Below, in pieces: positions 32,925 to 41,894 of a stretch of 64,000 nt of DNA. Made by a program: the position numbers and the translations under genes. This DNA is from Variovorax sp. 54. GTDB taxonomy: Bacteria; Pseudomonadota; Gammaproteobacteria; Burkholderiales; Burkholderiaceae_C. The notes under the pieces are model-generated. The model saw nothing but the letters and a program-made list of their open reading frames with translations, made no database searches and was not told where the DNA came from. The stretch is from NCBI RefSeq assembly GCF_002754375.1, contig NZ_PEFF01000001.1, forward strand, positions 5,287,501 through 5,351,500. The letters are read 5' to 3'. Within the stretch, counting starts at the first letter, position 1; each line of letters starts with the position of its first letter.

Positions 32925-35282
32925 TCAGAACGAGAAGGTGCCCGTCAGCGAAGCCGAGCGGCCCGCGCCCACCGTCGCGTAGTGCGAGGCATAGGCCTTG
33001 TCGAAGTAGTACTTGTTGGTCAGGTTCTGGACGTTCAGCTGCAGGCTGAAGTTCTTGTTGACCGTGTAGCTCACCATGGCGTCGTACTTCACGTACGACG
33101 GAATCCACTTGGTGTTGTTGACATTGCCGTACTGCTTGCCCACGTAGGTCGCGCCGCCGCCGATGGTGAGGCCGGGCATGACGGTGTAGGTGGTCCACAG
33201 CGTCGCGCTGTTGCGCGGCGTGTTGGGGAACGCATTGCCGTTGAAAGGCGAGGGCGAGTACACGCCGTTCGTCAGTGCAAAACCGTTGTCGGTGAGCTTG
33301 GCGTCCAGGTAGGTGTAGCCGCCGAACACCTGCCAGTCGCGGGTGATGCTGCCGGCCGCGCCGAACTCGACACCTTGCACGCGCTTCTTGCCCACGTTCT
33401 GCGTGGTGCCGTCGGCCGCGGTGGTGCGGGCGTTCTTCATGTCGGTGCGGAAGATCGCCGAGGTCAGGACCAGGCGGCGGTCGAGCACTTCCCACTTGGT
33501 GCCGAGTTCGAAGCTGCGGCTTTCCTGCGGCTTCAGGTTGCGGATGGCGGCCGAGATGCCGTCGGCGCCGTCGCCACCGTCGGTGCCCGGAGGCGTCGAC
33601 GAGGTGCCGTACGACACGTAGATGCTGCCGTTGGGCGCGGGCTTGTAGACGAGGCCGGCCTGGTAGTTCAGGAACGAGGCCTTGTTCTCCAGCTCGATGC
33701 CGGGCACCACGCCGCCCGGACGCACTGCGAGGCTGGTCGAGCCGCTGGCTGCGGCGCTCGGCACTGCCGCCGTGACGGCGATGGGCGTGGCGTAGGCCGG
33801 CGTGACGGCCTTCGTCTTGTAGTCGTCCCAGCGCAGGCCGAGGTTCAGCGACCACTGCGGGTTGAACTCGATCGTGTCGAAGGCGTACAGCGAGGTCGTG
33901 CGGGTCTTGACTTCGGTAACAGCCGGCGAGGGCGTGATCGCGCCGGTCCACGGGTCGTACGGGTTCGGGTTCAGCATCGTCGTGCAGTTGAAGGCACTGC
34001 GCACGCCGGAGCCCACGGCGCAGTTCGTGCCCGTGATGGCGCTGCGGGGGTAGGTCTCGAAGCCGGTCTTCACGTCCTGCAGGAACAGGTAGTTGCCCTT
34101 GGTCGTGGCCTCCTTGCCCAGTTCGAGGCCGGCCACGTAGGTGTGCTTGATGCCGGCGGTTTCGAACTTGCCCGACAGGCTGGTCTGGTTGACCAGCGAA
34201 TCGGAGTCGGACACGCGGTTGTTCGGCCGGCGCCAGATGCCGCCGTTCACCAGGAAGTTGCCGCGGCTGTCGTCGGGCTGCGTCCAGATGTAGTCGTTGC
34301 TCGACTGGCTGGAGCGCGTGACGTTGCGCAGCACCATGCCGCCGCCGAAGTCATGCTTGACGTCGATCGTGCTGGCATCGACCTTGGTGCGCTGGTAGTC
34401 GCGACCGACGACGCCGTAGTAGGTGCCGCGCGGCACCGAGATGGGCTGGCCGTTGCCGTTGAGCGCCATGTTGGCACCCGAGCTGAAGGGGTTGTTGTAC
34501 GGAATGCCCGAGTCGGGCAGGTCGTTCGTCTCGTAGTGGTAGTAGCTCAGCGTGACCTGCGTCGGCGAGTTCATGCCGAAGGTCACGCTGGGTGCGATGC
34601 CCCAGCGCTTGGCGTTGACCGGGCCGCGGCCGGCGACGTCCGACTTGAAGTTCATCGCGTTCAGGCGGGCGGCCACGCTGTCGGAGAGCTTGCGGTTGAT
34701 GTCGAGCGTTTCGCGCTGGTACGAGTCGGTGCCCAGGCCGATCGAGCCGCTGAAAAAGTTCTCGGCCTGTGGGGCCTTGCTGACGATGTTGACCGAGCCG
34801 CCGGCCGAACCGCGGCCGCCGAACACAGAGCTCGGGCCCTTGACGACCTCGACCGACTCCACATTGAAGATTTCGCGTGTCTGCGCGGCGCCGTCGCGCA
34901 CGCCGTCGACGTAGGTGTCGCTTTGCGAGTCGAAACCGCGGATGAACGGACGGTCGCCGACCGGGTTGCCGCCTTCGCCGGCACCGAAGGTGATGCCGGG
35001 GGAGGTGCGCAGCGCGTCGACCAGCGTGGTCGCGCCAGTCTGGCGGATGACTTCCTGGGGGATCACCGTGATCGACTTGGGCGTGTCCAGCAGCGGCGCG
35101 GTGAACTTGGGCGAGGCCGACTTCTCGGTCTTGAAGTCGGTCGAGGCTTCGACGCGGACTTCGTTCAGCGTGGTCTGCGCGTGGCCCGACACGGAGGCGC
35201 CGAGTGCGACGAGGGTGGCGGTGGCCGCACGGCCGGAGAGGTAGCGCGCAGGCGAGTGCTTGCGGCTTTTGATGTGAGTCAT
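32925..35282 (-). CDS. TonB-dependent catecholate siderophore receptor (Fiu-like)
   Basis: A 785-aa outer-membrane receptor. The signal peptide covers residues 1-36 (ending SGHAQ), a TonB-box-like stretch LNEVRVEA follows, the plug starts with APLLDTPKSITVIPQEVI (62-79) and includes RPFIRGFDSQSDTYVDGVRD (111-130), and the chain closes with an aromatic C-terminus (LTGTFSF). There is no STN signalling domain, so it transports but probably does not signal to a sigma factor. The plug resembles Fiu/CirA-type catecholate receptors. The start at MTHIKSRKHS fits the signal peptide; upstream in-frame codons overlap the Fur-box region. It is divergent from sigma gene 1. Confidence 0.9.
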   Translation of the reverse strand: MTHIKSRKHSPARYLSGRAATATLVALGASVSGHAQTTLNEVRVEASTDFKTEKSASPKFTAPLLDTPKSITVIPQEVIRQTGATTLVDALRTSPGITFGAGEGGNPVGDRPFIRGFDSQSDTYVDGVRDGAAQTREIFNVESVEVVKGPSSVFGGRGSAGGSVNIVSKAPQAENFFSGSIGLGTDSYQRETLDINRKLSDSVAARLNAMNFKSDVAGRGPVNAKRWGIAPSVTFGMNSPTQVTLSYYHYETNDLPDSGIPYNNPFSSGANMALNGNGQPISVPRGTYYGVVGRDYQRTKVDASTIDVKHDFGGGMVLRNVTRSSQSSNDYIWTQPDDSRGNFLVNGGIWRRPNNRVSDSDSLVNQTSLSGKFETAGIKHTYVAGLELGKEATTKGNYLFLQDVKTGFETYPRSAITGTNCAVGSGVRSAFNCTTMLNPNPYDPWTGAITPSPAVTEVKTRTTSLYAFDTIEFNPQWSLNLGLRWDDYKTKAVTPAYATPIAVTAAVPSAAASGSTSLAVRPGGVVPGIELENKASFLNYQAGLVYKPAPNGSIYVSYGTSSTPPGTDGGDGADGISAAIRNLKPQESRSFELGTKWEVLDRRLVLTSAIFRTDMKNARTTAADGTTQNVGKKRVQGVEFGAAGSITRDWQVFGGYTYLDAKLTDNGFALTNGVYSPSPFNGNAFPNTPRNSATLWTTYTVMPGLTIGGGATYVGKQYGNVNNTKWIPSYVKYDAMVSYTVNKNFSLQLNVQNLTNKYYFDKAYASHYATVGAGRSASLTGTFSF

Positions 35283-35380
35283 TGTGATTCTTGGAGTTTG
35301 AATGGCGGGCGGTGCTTGCCTCTGCCGGTCCCGCAAGACAGTGGGAGAACTGCTGCAAAGGCGCGTAAGCAAGAACTCAA

Positions 35381-35400
35381 ATGATAATGACTCGCAATCA
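35381..35400. promoter_or_regulatory. Fur-box-like site upstream of the Fiu-like receptor
   Basis: ATGATAATGA-CTCGCAATCA at 35381-35400. The left half matches the GATAATGAT repeat of Fur boxes and the right half ends GCAATCA. It lies 99 bp upstream of the receptor start (minus). A second copy of a very similar sequence lies at 35511. Confidence 0.6.
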
Positions 35401-35510
35401 GGTCTTTGCGCAGCTTTACCTTTCGTTTGCAAAAGCAGAGGAACTTTTGTCGCGGGATTGCGACACTTTCGTGTCGGCCGGCGGGGTGGGACTCAAAACC
35501 ATCGGCTTAC

Positions 35511-35531
35511 AATGAGAACGATTCGCAATCA
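35511..35531. promoter_or_regulatory. Fur-box-like site upstream of sigma gene 1
   Basis: AATGAGAACG-ATTCGCAATCA at 35511-35531. It contains the GAGAANNATTCGCA pattern common in Fur boxes of Burkholderiales. It shares the end TCGCAATCA with the site at 35381. It is 28 bp upstream of the sigma ATG at 35559, so it probably overlaps the promoter. Confidence 0.6.
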
Positions 35532-35558
35532 GAATGCCTGCGCCTGCCGCACGCTCTC

Positions 35559-36068
35559 ATGCCGCCCTCCGACGCTTCCATTCACCTCGTGCGCACGCTG
35601 TACAGCGACCATCAGCCGTGGTTGCTGGACATGCTGCGCCGCAAGCTCGGCAACGTGGAGAACGCGGCCGACCTGGCGCAGGACACCTTCGCGCGCATCC
35701 TGTCGTCGAACGAAGCAGGGCCGCTGCGCGAACCGCGCGCCTACCTGACGACGGTGGCGAGCCGGATCGCCGCCCAGTATTTCCGTCGCCTCGCGCTGGA
35801 GCGCACGTATCTCGACGCGATCACGCACCTGCCCGAGGCGACCAGCCCGTCGCCGGAAACACGCATGCTGGTGCTGGAAGCGCTCACCGCGGTGAGCCGC
35901 GTGCTCGACGGCCTCAAGCCGCATGTGCGCGAGATTTTCCTCATGGCGCAGCTCGACGGCCTGACCTATCCGCAGATCGCCGCGCAGCTCGGGTTGTCGC
36001 TCAACGTCGTGCAGAAGGCGATGGGCAAGGCCTACCTGCATTGCTACCACGCCGTCTATGGCGAGTGA
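35559..36068 (+). CDS. FecI-like ECF sigma factor (module 1)
   Basis: A 169-aa extracytoplasmic-function sigma factor. Region 2 (about 15-80) includes NAADLAQDTFARIL, and region 4 (about 105-160) ends with the helix-turn-helix GLTYPQIAAQLGLSLNVVQK. The start MPPSDASIHL was chosen because family similarity begins at VRTLYSDHQPWL; the open frame upstream runs through the Fur-box region. Its last 11 bp overlap the FecR gene, so both are co-translated. By the FecI model it would transcribe the receptor at 37234 once the receptor is loaded with its siderophore. Confidence 0.9.
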   Translation: MPPSDASIHLVRTLYSDHQPWLLDMLRRKLGNVENAADLAQDTFARILSSNEAGPLREPRAYLTTVASRIAAQYFRRLALERTYLDAITHLPEATSPSPETRMLVLEALTAVSRVLDGLKPHVREIFLMAQLDGLTYPQIAAQLGLSLNVVQKAMGKAYLHCYHAVYGE

Positions 36069-37086
36069 GCCCGGCCGTTGGGGCGAGCGCCTGGTGTTCA
36101 AGCCGGCCGCCGACTCCGCGCGATCCATCGACCCGGCCATCGTCGAGCAGGCGGTGGCGTGGCTGGTGAAGATCCAGTCCGGCAGCGCCTCGGTCCGCGA
36201 GGCCGAGGCCTGCGACCTCTGGCGCCGCGCGCATCCTGACCACGAACGCGCCTGGCTGCGCCTGAGCGGGCTGGGTCGCGACCTGCGCGAAGGCACGGGC
36301 GCCGTGCCTGCGCAGATCGTCCGCTCGACCCTGCGCGGCGCGGACCACCAGCAGCGCCGATGCGCGCTCAAGGCGGTGGCGGGCCTGGGCGTCGGCGCCG
36401 TGACGGCCTGGACGCTGCGGCACGACATCGCCGCGCTGAGCGCCGACCACCGCACCGTCGCCGGCGAGCGCCGGCAGGTGGTGCTGGCCGACGGCACCCT
36501 GGTCTTTCTCAATACGCGCACCGCGATCGACGTGCGCATCGACGCCACCAGCCGCACGCTGCGCCTGCAGGGCGGCGAGATCATGGTGACCACCGCCAGG
36601 GACGCCGCCGGCCGTCCGTTCGTGGTGCTGGGCCGCGACGGCCGCCTCGTGCCCGTCGGCACGCGCTTCGTGGTGCGCGCGTTCGACGATGCCGACGGCT
36701 CGCGCAGCGAGCTGACGGTGCTCGAAGGCGCCGTCGATCTCCAGGCCGGAGCAGGCGAGGGCGCCCAGGTGGTGCGCGTGCCGGCCGGCTGCCGTGTCGG
36801 CTACGGCGCGAGCGGCGTCGGCGCGTTGACCTCGCCCGGGGAAGGCGCCGCGGCCTGGACCGACGGCAGCCTGGTGGTCGAGCGCATGCGGCTGGCCGAG
36901 TTCCTCGCCGAGCTGGGCCGCTACCGCCCCGGCGTGCTGCGCTGCGACCGCGCGGTGTCGGAGGTGCTCGTGAGTGGCGCCTTCCCGCTCGCCGACACCG
37001 ACGCCGTGCTGCGCATGCTGGAAGAAACGCTGCCCGTGCGGGTGCGCTCGCTGAGCCGCTACTGGGTCACCGTCGCGTCCCGCTGA
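36058..37086 (+). CDS. FecR-like anti-sigma / sigma regulator (module 1)
   Basis: A 342-aa inner-membrane regulator. The N-terminal DUF4880-like segment (WLVKIQSGSASVREAE, about 35-50) binds the sigma factor in the cytoplasm. Arg100-Arg101 precede a hydrophobic stretch (103-120), and the FecR domain follows (VAGERRQVVLADGTLVFLN). A C-terminal domain (LAEFLAELGRYRPGVLRC, then SGAFPLADTD) would contact the receptor STN domain in the periplasm. It overlaps the sigma gene by 11 bp. It keeps the sigma factor in check and, on signal, activates it. Confidence 0.9.
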   Translation: MASEPGRWGERLVFKPAADSARSIDPAIVEQAVAWLVKIQSGSASVREAEACDLWRRAHPDHERAWLRLSGLGRDLREGTGAVPAQIVRSTLRGADHQQRRCALKAVAGLGVGAVTAWTLRHDIAALSADHRTVAGERRQVVLADGTLVFLNTRTAIDVRIDATSRTLRLQGGEIMVTTARDAAGRPFVVLGRDGRLVPVGTRFVVRAFDDADGSRSELTVLEGAVDLQAGAGEGAQVVRVPAGCRVGYGASGVGALTSPGEGAAAWTDGSLVVERMRLAEFLAELGRYRPGVLRCDRAVSEVLVSGAFPLADTDAVLRMLEETLPVRVRSLSRYWVTVASR

Positions 37087-37095
37087 ACCCAGCTT

Positions 37096-37135
37096 GAAAA
37101 AAATCGGCCGGAAAGTGGCAGGTTTCGACATCTCG
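37096..37135 (+). promoter_or_regulatory. Possible ECF-sigma promoter of receptor 1
   Basis: GAAAAAAATC at 37096-37105 and TTCGACATCTCG at 37124-37135, with 18 bp between. Similar A/T-rich then TTCG pairs precede receptors 2 and 4. An alternative -35 is GGAAAT at 37145-37150, which resembles the FecI-type element. This is weak evidence from three examples. Confidence 0.25.
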
Positions 37136-37233
37136 TGCATCAAGGGAAATAGGAGCTGCGAAATGTGTGGCGCAACCACACAGGCAAGCGGCTCGGGCTT
37201 CTTCCATTCCTTCGATCACAGAGAGCGCTTCAC

Positions 37234-39660
37234 ATGGCATTCATCGCACGGCCCGGTCTTCGTTTCCGGCCTTCTCCGTTGGCAGCGGTTGCCCGCGCCG
37301 CCTGCCTGGCCGCCGCACTGGGCGTGACCGCCACCGGCGGCTCGACGGCCTGGGCGCAGACCGCGCAAGCCGCCAGCCCGAGCCGGCCTTACGCCATCGC
37401 CCCCGGCTCGCTGGACAGCGTGCTCGGGCGCTTCGGCCGCGAAGCCAACGTGATGATCGCGATCGACCCCACGCTGACGCGAGGCCTGGAGAGCGCCGGC
37501 CTGCAAGGCACCTACAGCGTGCCGGAAGGCCTGGGCCATCTGCTGTCGGGCAGCGGCCTGGAAGCGGTGCCCGGTGCCGGCGGCGGCTGGCGCCTGCGCA
37601 AGACAGTGGGCGCTGCGGCCGCACCGAATGCGGCAGCCGCGCCCGCCGAGGGTGCCACGCTGGCCCCGGTCATCGTCAGCGCCCAGCGCGAGCGGCTGTA
37701 CGACGTGCAGGACGTCAACGCCGGCGCGCTCGGCATCCGTTCGCTGCAGGACCTGCCGTTCGCCGTGGGCTCCTACAGCGTCGACACCATCGAGGCGCAG
37801 CGCGCCCGCACCGCGCTCGACGTGTTGCGCAACGATCCGTCCGTCACGCCGACCTCGGGCTTCTCGTCGTTCGACGGCGTGGCCGTGCGCGGCTTCTCGG
37901 CCAACACCTTCAACAACGTGCGCCGCGACGGCCTGCTGGCCAACGTCTACAGCGACGTGCCGCTGGAGAACAAGGAGCGCGTCGACGTGCTCAAGGGCCT
38001 GTCGGGCTTCCTGTATGGCGTGGGCGAGCCCAGCGGCATCGTCAACTACGTGGTGAAGCGCCCGACGCGCGAGCGCTTTGCCAGCGTGACGGCGGAAGTG
38101 CGCACGCAAGGCGGGCGCTACGCAGCCATCGACGCGGGCGGTCCGCTCGACGCCAACGGCACCGTGGGCTACCGCTTCAATGCCGCGACCGAGAAGGTCG
38201 GCGACTTCACGCATTTCGGCGACCTGAAGCGCGACTTCCTGAGCGGCGCGGTGGACATCAAGATCAACCGCGACGCGCTGCTGCAGCTGGACTTCGACTG
38301 GCAGAAGAAATCGCTCGCGGCCAGCGGCATGATCGGCCCGCTCAGCAACGGCACCGTGCTGGCGGCGTCGCGCTTCGACCCGCGCACGCTGGTCGGCCAG
38401 CCCTGGGGCCAGTACAAGACTGACGCGTGGAACATCGGCGCGCGCCTGGACTACGCGCTCAACAGCAACTGGGACCTGACCGCGCAACTGGGCTTCAGCC
38501 GCAGCAAGCGCAACGCGATCTTCTTCAACGCGTCGCAGATCGCGCCGAACGGCGACGTGCTCAGGGGCAACACGCGCTACGAGGCCGAGCCGTACCCGAC
38601 CGCGGCAGGACAGGTGTTCGCCACCGGCCGCTTCAAGACCGGCAGCATCGGGCACGAGACGGTCGTCGGCTATTCATATTCCAGCCTGCAATCGCCCGAC
38701 GGCGACTACCAGCGCTTCCCGCAGATGATCGGCAACGTCTTCCGGCCGCTGCCCTACCAGCAGCCTTACCTGACGGACGACACGCACCTGCCCGCAAGCA
38801 CCGCGCGCCAGAGCAGCGTGTTCGTGAGCGACACCATCAGCTTCACGCCGCAGTGGCAGCTGCTGCTGGGCGCGCGCCACATCAGCTACAGCAGCGACAT
38901 CGGCAGCAAGTACGACGGCACGCCCAAGTACACGACGCGCGTCACCGTGCCCACGCTGAGCGTCATGTACAAGCCGGCCGAGCACACGACCGTCTACGCC
39001 ACCTACGGCGAAGGCTTCGAGCAGGGCGCCTACGCACCGAGCTATGCCGAGAACGCGCTGCAGAAGCTGGGCCCCATCAAGAGCCGACAGTACGAGATCG
39101 GCGTGAAGAGCCGCGTGCGCGACGGCCTGATGCTCACGGCCGCGATCTTCGACATGGACAAGCCGCTGCAGGCCGTCACGCCCTCCGACAACATCTTTCG
39201 CCAGAAGGGCAACCAGCGCCACCGCGGCGTGGAGTTCACCGCCAACGGCGAGATCACGCCGCAGCTGAGCGGCATTGCTGGCGTGTCCTGGCTCGACGCC
39301 GAGCAACGCGACACCGGCGACGCCGCACTCGAAGGCCGCCGGCCCAGCAACGTCGCGCGCTTCCAGGCCAGCGTGTTCCTCGACTACCGCCTGAGCGCGG
39401 TGCCGGGCCTCTCGTTCAACACCGGCGTCTACCACGTGGGCAACCGGCCGCTGGACCGCGCCAACACCATGATCGTTCCGAGCTTCACGCGCTGGGACCT
39501 GGGCGCCGCCTACGTCACGAAGCTGATGGGCAAGGCCTCGGTGATTCGCCTGTCGATCGAGAACGTCACGAACAAGCGCTACTGGAGCTCCGTCAACTAC
39601 GGCGGCGTGACCCAGGGCAACCCGCGCACCATCCGTCTGGCGACGACGGTGAACTTCTGA
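37234..39660 (+). CDS. TonB-dependent siderophore receptor with STN signalling domain (module 1)
   Basis: An 808-aa transducer. It has a signal peptide (about 1-42, ending AWAQ), an STN domain (52-124: YAIAPGSLDSVLGRFGRE, then YSVPEGLGHLLSGSGLE), a plug with SFDGVAVRGFSANTFNNVRR and VLKGLSGFLYGVGEPSGIVN, and a 22-strand barrel ending ATTVNF. The STN domain marks it as a signalling receptor for FecR 1. The ATG at 37234 is preferred over one 23 codons earlier because only this one starts a normal signal peptide. It is followed 11 bp later by the DUF4198 gene. The siderophore is not identifiable by eye. Confidence 0.92.
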   Translation: MAFIARPGLRFRPSPLAAVARAACLAAALGVTATGGSTAWAQTAQAASPSRPYAIAPGSLDSVLGRFGREANVMIAIDPTLTRGLESAGLQGTYSVPEGLGHLLSGSGLEAVPGAGGGWRLRKTVGAAAAPNAAAAPAEGATLAPVIVSAQRERLYDVQDVNAGALGIRSLQDLPFAVGSYSVDTIEAQRARTALDVLRNDPSVTPTSGFSSFDGVAVRGFSANTFNNVRRDGLLANVYSDVPLENKERVDVLKGLSGFLYGVGEPSGIVNYVVKRPTRERFASVTAEVRTQGGRYAAIDAGGPLDANGTVGYRFNAATEKVGDFTHFGDLKRDFLSGAVDIKINRDALLQLDFDWQKKSLAASGMIGPLSNGTVLAASRFDPRTLVGQPWGQYKTDAWNIGARLDYALNSNWDLTAQLGFSRSKRNAIFFNASQIAPNGDVLRGNTRYEAEPYPTAAGQVFATGRFKTGSIGHETVVGYSYSSLQSPDGDYQRFPQMIGNVFRPLPYQQPYLTDDTHLPASTARQSSVFVSDTISFTPQWQLLLGARHISYSSDIGSKYDGTPKYTTRVTVPTLSVMYKPAEHTTVYATYGEGFEQGAYAPSYAENALQKLGPIKSRQYEIGVKSRVRDGLMLTAAIFDMDKPLQAVTPSDNIFRQKGNQRHRGVEFTANGEITPQLSGIAGVSWLDAEQRDTGDAALEGRRPSNVARFQASVFLDYRLSAVPGLSFNTGVYHVGNRPLDRANTMIVPSFTRWDLGAAYVTKLMGKASVIRLSIENVTNKRYWSSVNYGGVTQGNPRTIRLATTVNF

Positions 39661-39671
39661 ACGGGGCCGTC

Positions 39672-40406
39672 ATGCTGAACAAGAAGATCCTTGCACTCGC
39701 CGCATGCGGCTTGTCGATGCTGCTGGGAAACGGTGTCGCCTCGGCACACGGCGTGTGGGTGGCACAGCGTGCGGGTGAACTGGCCCTGGTGCTCGGCGAA
39801 GGCGCGCTCGACGAGGCCTACGACGCGAAACAGGTGCGAGCAGTGAAGGCCTTCACCGCGAGCGGCGAAGCGTCGACTGTCAAGTTGCAGCCGCGCGAGC
39901 GCAACGTCGTCGTCGAGCCCGCGGCCGATGCGGCCGTGCTCTCGGTGGCGGTGGAAGACGGCTTCTGGTCGCAAGGCGCTGACGGCAAGTGGGTCAGCGG
40001 CTCGCGCCTCAAGGTGCCCGAGGCGCGCCGCGCGGGCTACTACATGAAGTACGGCACCACGCTGCTCAAGCCGGTGCGGATGCCTTTGCAGCCGCTGGGC
40101 ATGGACCTCGAGATCGTGCCGCTGGTCGATCCGTCGACCTTGCGCCGGGGGCAGTCGCTGCCGCTGCGTGTGCTCTCCAAGGGGCAGCCGGTGGCGGGCG
40201 TGGCGGTCATCGCCGACTTCATCGGCAACACCGCGGGCCCGCGCGTGAAGACCGACAAGGCCGGGCGCGCCACGGTCGTGGTGGGCAGCAGCGGCCTCAA
40301 CGTGGTGGCGGTGTCGCTCAGCCGGCCGCGCAGCGACCGGCGCGAAGCCGACGAAGACGGCCTCGAAGCCACGCTGGCGTTCACCCTGCCGCGCGCGGGC
40401 GACTGA
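39672..40406 (+). CDS. Periplasmic DUF4198-like protein
   Basis: A 244-aa exported protein. The signal peptide ends ASA (residue 25), so the mature protein begins with HGVWVAQR, the usual His-containing start of DUF4198 proteins. A beta-sandwich-like region (SLPLRVLSKGQPVAGVAVIADF) and VKTDKAGRATVVV follow. DUF4198 proteins occur with metal uptake systems, often nickel, cobalt or iron, and the N-terminal His may bind metal. It lies between the receptor (11 bp) and the PepSY gene (23 bp), so it is part of module 1. The exact job is unknown. Confidence 0.82.
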   Translation: MLNKKILALAACGLSMLLGNGVASAHGVWVAQRAGELALVLGEGALDEAYDAKQVRAVKAFTASGEASTVKLQPRERNVVVEPAADAAVLSVAVEDGFWSQGADGKWVSGSRLKVPEARRAGYYMKYGTTLLKPVRMPLQPLGMDLEIVPLVDPSTLRRGQSLPLRVLSKGQPVAGVAVIADFIGNTAGPRVKTDKAGRATVVVGSSGLNVVAVSLSRPRSDRREADEDGLEATLAFTLPRAGD

Positions 40407-40429
40407 GCGCGCGCCGCCACAGCCGCGCG

Positions 40430-41635
40430 ATGCCGCGACAGCTTCTGCTGCGCCTGCACCGTTGGGCAGGCCTTGCCACCGGGCTCTTCCTGGTGCTGGC
40501 GGGGCTGACCGGCAGCCTGCTGGCGTTCGAGGATGGGCTTGAGGCCTGGCTCAACCCGGCGCTCTTCGTGACGGCGTCGCCACCGTCAAGAGGGATTCGG
40601 CCGCTCGATCCTTTCGCGTTGCGCGAGATGGCGCAGCGCGCCGCGCCACCGCAGGCGCATGTCGACACGGTGCTGCTGGACCGCCAGGCCGACCGGTCGT
40701 TGCGCTACATCCTGTCGGCACGAACCGATCCCGCGACCGGCCTGCCGATGCCGCTCGATGTGGACGAGCTGTTCCTGAACCCCTACGACGGCAGGGTGCA
40801 GGGCACACGCCTGTGGGGCGCGTCGCTGTTCCAGCGCGAGACGGCGGTGAGCTTTCTCTACCGCTTGCACTACGCGCTCGCGCTGCCAGCGCCATGGAGC
40901 GCGCGCATCCTCGGCACGGTCGGCGTGCTCTGGACCTTCAACTGCCTCATCGGCCTGTGGCTGACGCTGCCTCGCCGCAGCGCCCAGCCGTCGGCGCGGG
41001 GAAGGTGGCAGCGCTGGCGCGCGGCATGGCGCTTCGGCCCGAGGGGCAATGCAATGCGGACGACGCTCGACCTGCATCGCGTCGCCGGCCTCTGGCTGTG
41101 GCTGGCGATGCTGGTCTTCGCCTGGTCGAGCGTGATGTTCAACCTGCGCGAGAGCGTCTACCGGCCGCTCATGTCGGTCGTCGCCGTGACGCCTGATCTC
41201 TGGGCCGGTGTGCCAATGCCGCGCACGCCGATGCAGGTGCCCGCCATCGACTGGAAGCCGGCGCATGCCGCCGCCCGCGAGGCGATGGCCGTGCTCGCTG
41301 CGCAAAAGCACTTCACGGTGAGCACGGAGCGCGACCTGCGGCTGGACCGCGCCCATGGCGTCTATGCGTACCGCGTGCACTCCGGCCTCGACGTGCCCGG
41401 AACGCCGGGCACGACCACCGTGCTCATCGACGCCACGAACGGCGCGGTGCGCGGCTTTGCGGGCGATGCCCGGGGCCACAGGCTCGAAGAGTGGCTGGGC
41501 GCGCTGCACATGGCGCGGGCGTTCGGCACGCCCTACAAGGTGCTGGTGTCGTGCTTCGGCGCGGGTGTCGCGTTGCTGTCGCTGGCCGGTTTGCTGCTCT
41601 GGTACCGACGGGCGAAGCTCCGGTCCGCACGCTGA
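40430..41635 (+). CDS. PepSY-associated membrane protein (possible ferric-siderophore reductase)
   Basis: A 401-aa inner-membrane protein of the PepSY-TM family. Four hydrophobic segments are visible: about 13-33 (LATGLFLVLAGLTGSLLAF), 155-176 (GTVGVLWTFNCLIGLWLTL), 217-238 (GLWLWLAMLVFAWSSVMF) and 370-392 (SCFGAGVALLSLAGLLLW), with large periplasmic loops. FoxB/PiuB/FegB-like members are linked to iron release from siderophores in the periplasm, probably by reduction. The His residues near the first and third helices (RLHRWAG, LDLHRVAG) fit a heme- or metal-binding role. It is the last gene of module 1. Confidence 0.85.
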   Translation: MPRQLLLRLHRWAGLATGLFLVLAGLTGSLLAFEDGLEAWLNPALFVTASPPSRGIRPLDPFALREMAQRAAPPQAHVDTVLLDRQADRSLRYILSARTDPATGLPMPLDVDELFLNPYDGRVQGTRLWGASLFQRETAVSFLYRLHYALALPAPWSARILGTVGVLWTFNCLIGLWLTLPRRSAQPSARGRWQRWRAAWRFGPRGNAMRTTLDLHRVAGLWLWLAMLVFAWSSVMFNLRESVYRPLMSVVAVTPDLWAGVPMPRTPMQVPAIDWKPAHAAAREAMAVLAAQKHFTVSTERDLRLDRAHGVYAYRVHSGLDVPGTPGTTTVLIDATNGAVRGFAGDARGHRLEEWLGALHMARAFGTPYKVLVSCFGAGVALLSLAGLLLWYRRAKLRSAR

Positions 41636-41758
41636 GCATGTCGCCGGTGCAGTCCGCGTCACCATCTTGAACTTCTCGGGCTTGAGCGCCGAAAGGGGCG
41701 CGAGAGGGAAGGGGGTGTCGCACGGCGAGAAGAAAGGCCGGCCATGCGATACTTTGGC

Positions 41759-41781
41759 AAATGCGAATCATTGTCATCATC
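41759..41781. promoter_or_regulatory. Fur-box-like site upstream of sigma gene 2
   Basis: AAATGCGAATCATTGTCATCATC within 41759-41781, given here as AAATGCGAATC then ATTGTCATCATC. The GCGAATCATTNTCAT pattern matches Fur boxes. It lies 113 bp upstream of the sigma ATG, in a 259-bp gap that otherwise shows no gene. Confidence 0.6.
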
Positions 41782-41894
41782 GCCGATACCGCCGGGCGGC
41801 CAAGCACCCATGTTTGATGCTTTCGTCCCGCTGCTGCACAGGGTGCGTGGCCGGTCGGCCGGGGCCCGGCACGTAGGCTGAGCACGCGCGAGAG

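Noticed and set aside
37094..37327. A 77-codon frame starting TTG AAA AAA in the FecR 1-receptor 1 gap
   Set aside because: It overlaps the receptor signal peptide region and has no ribosome site or domain; the A-run is better explained as a promoter element.
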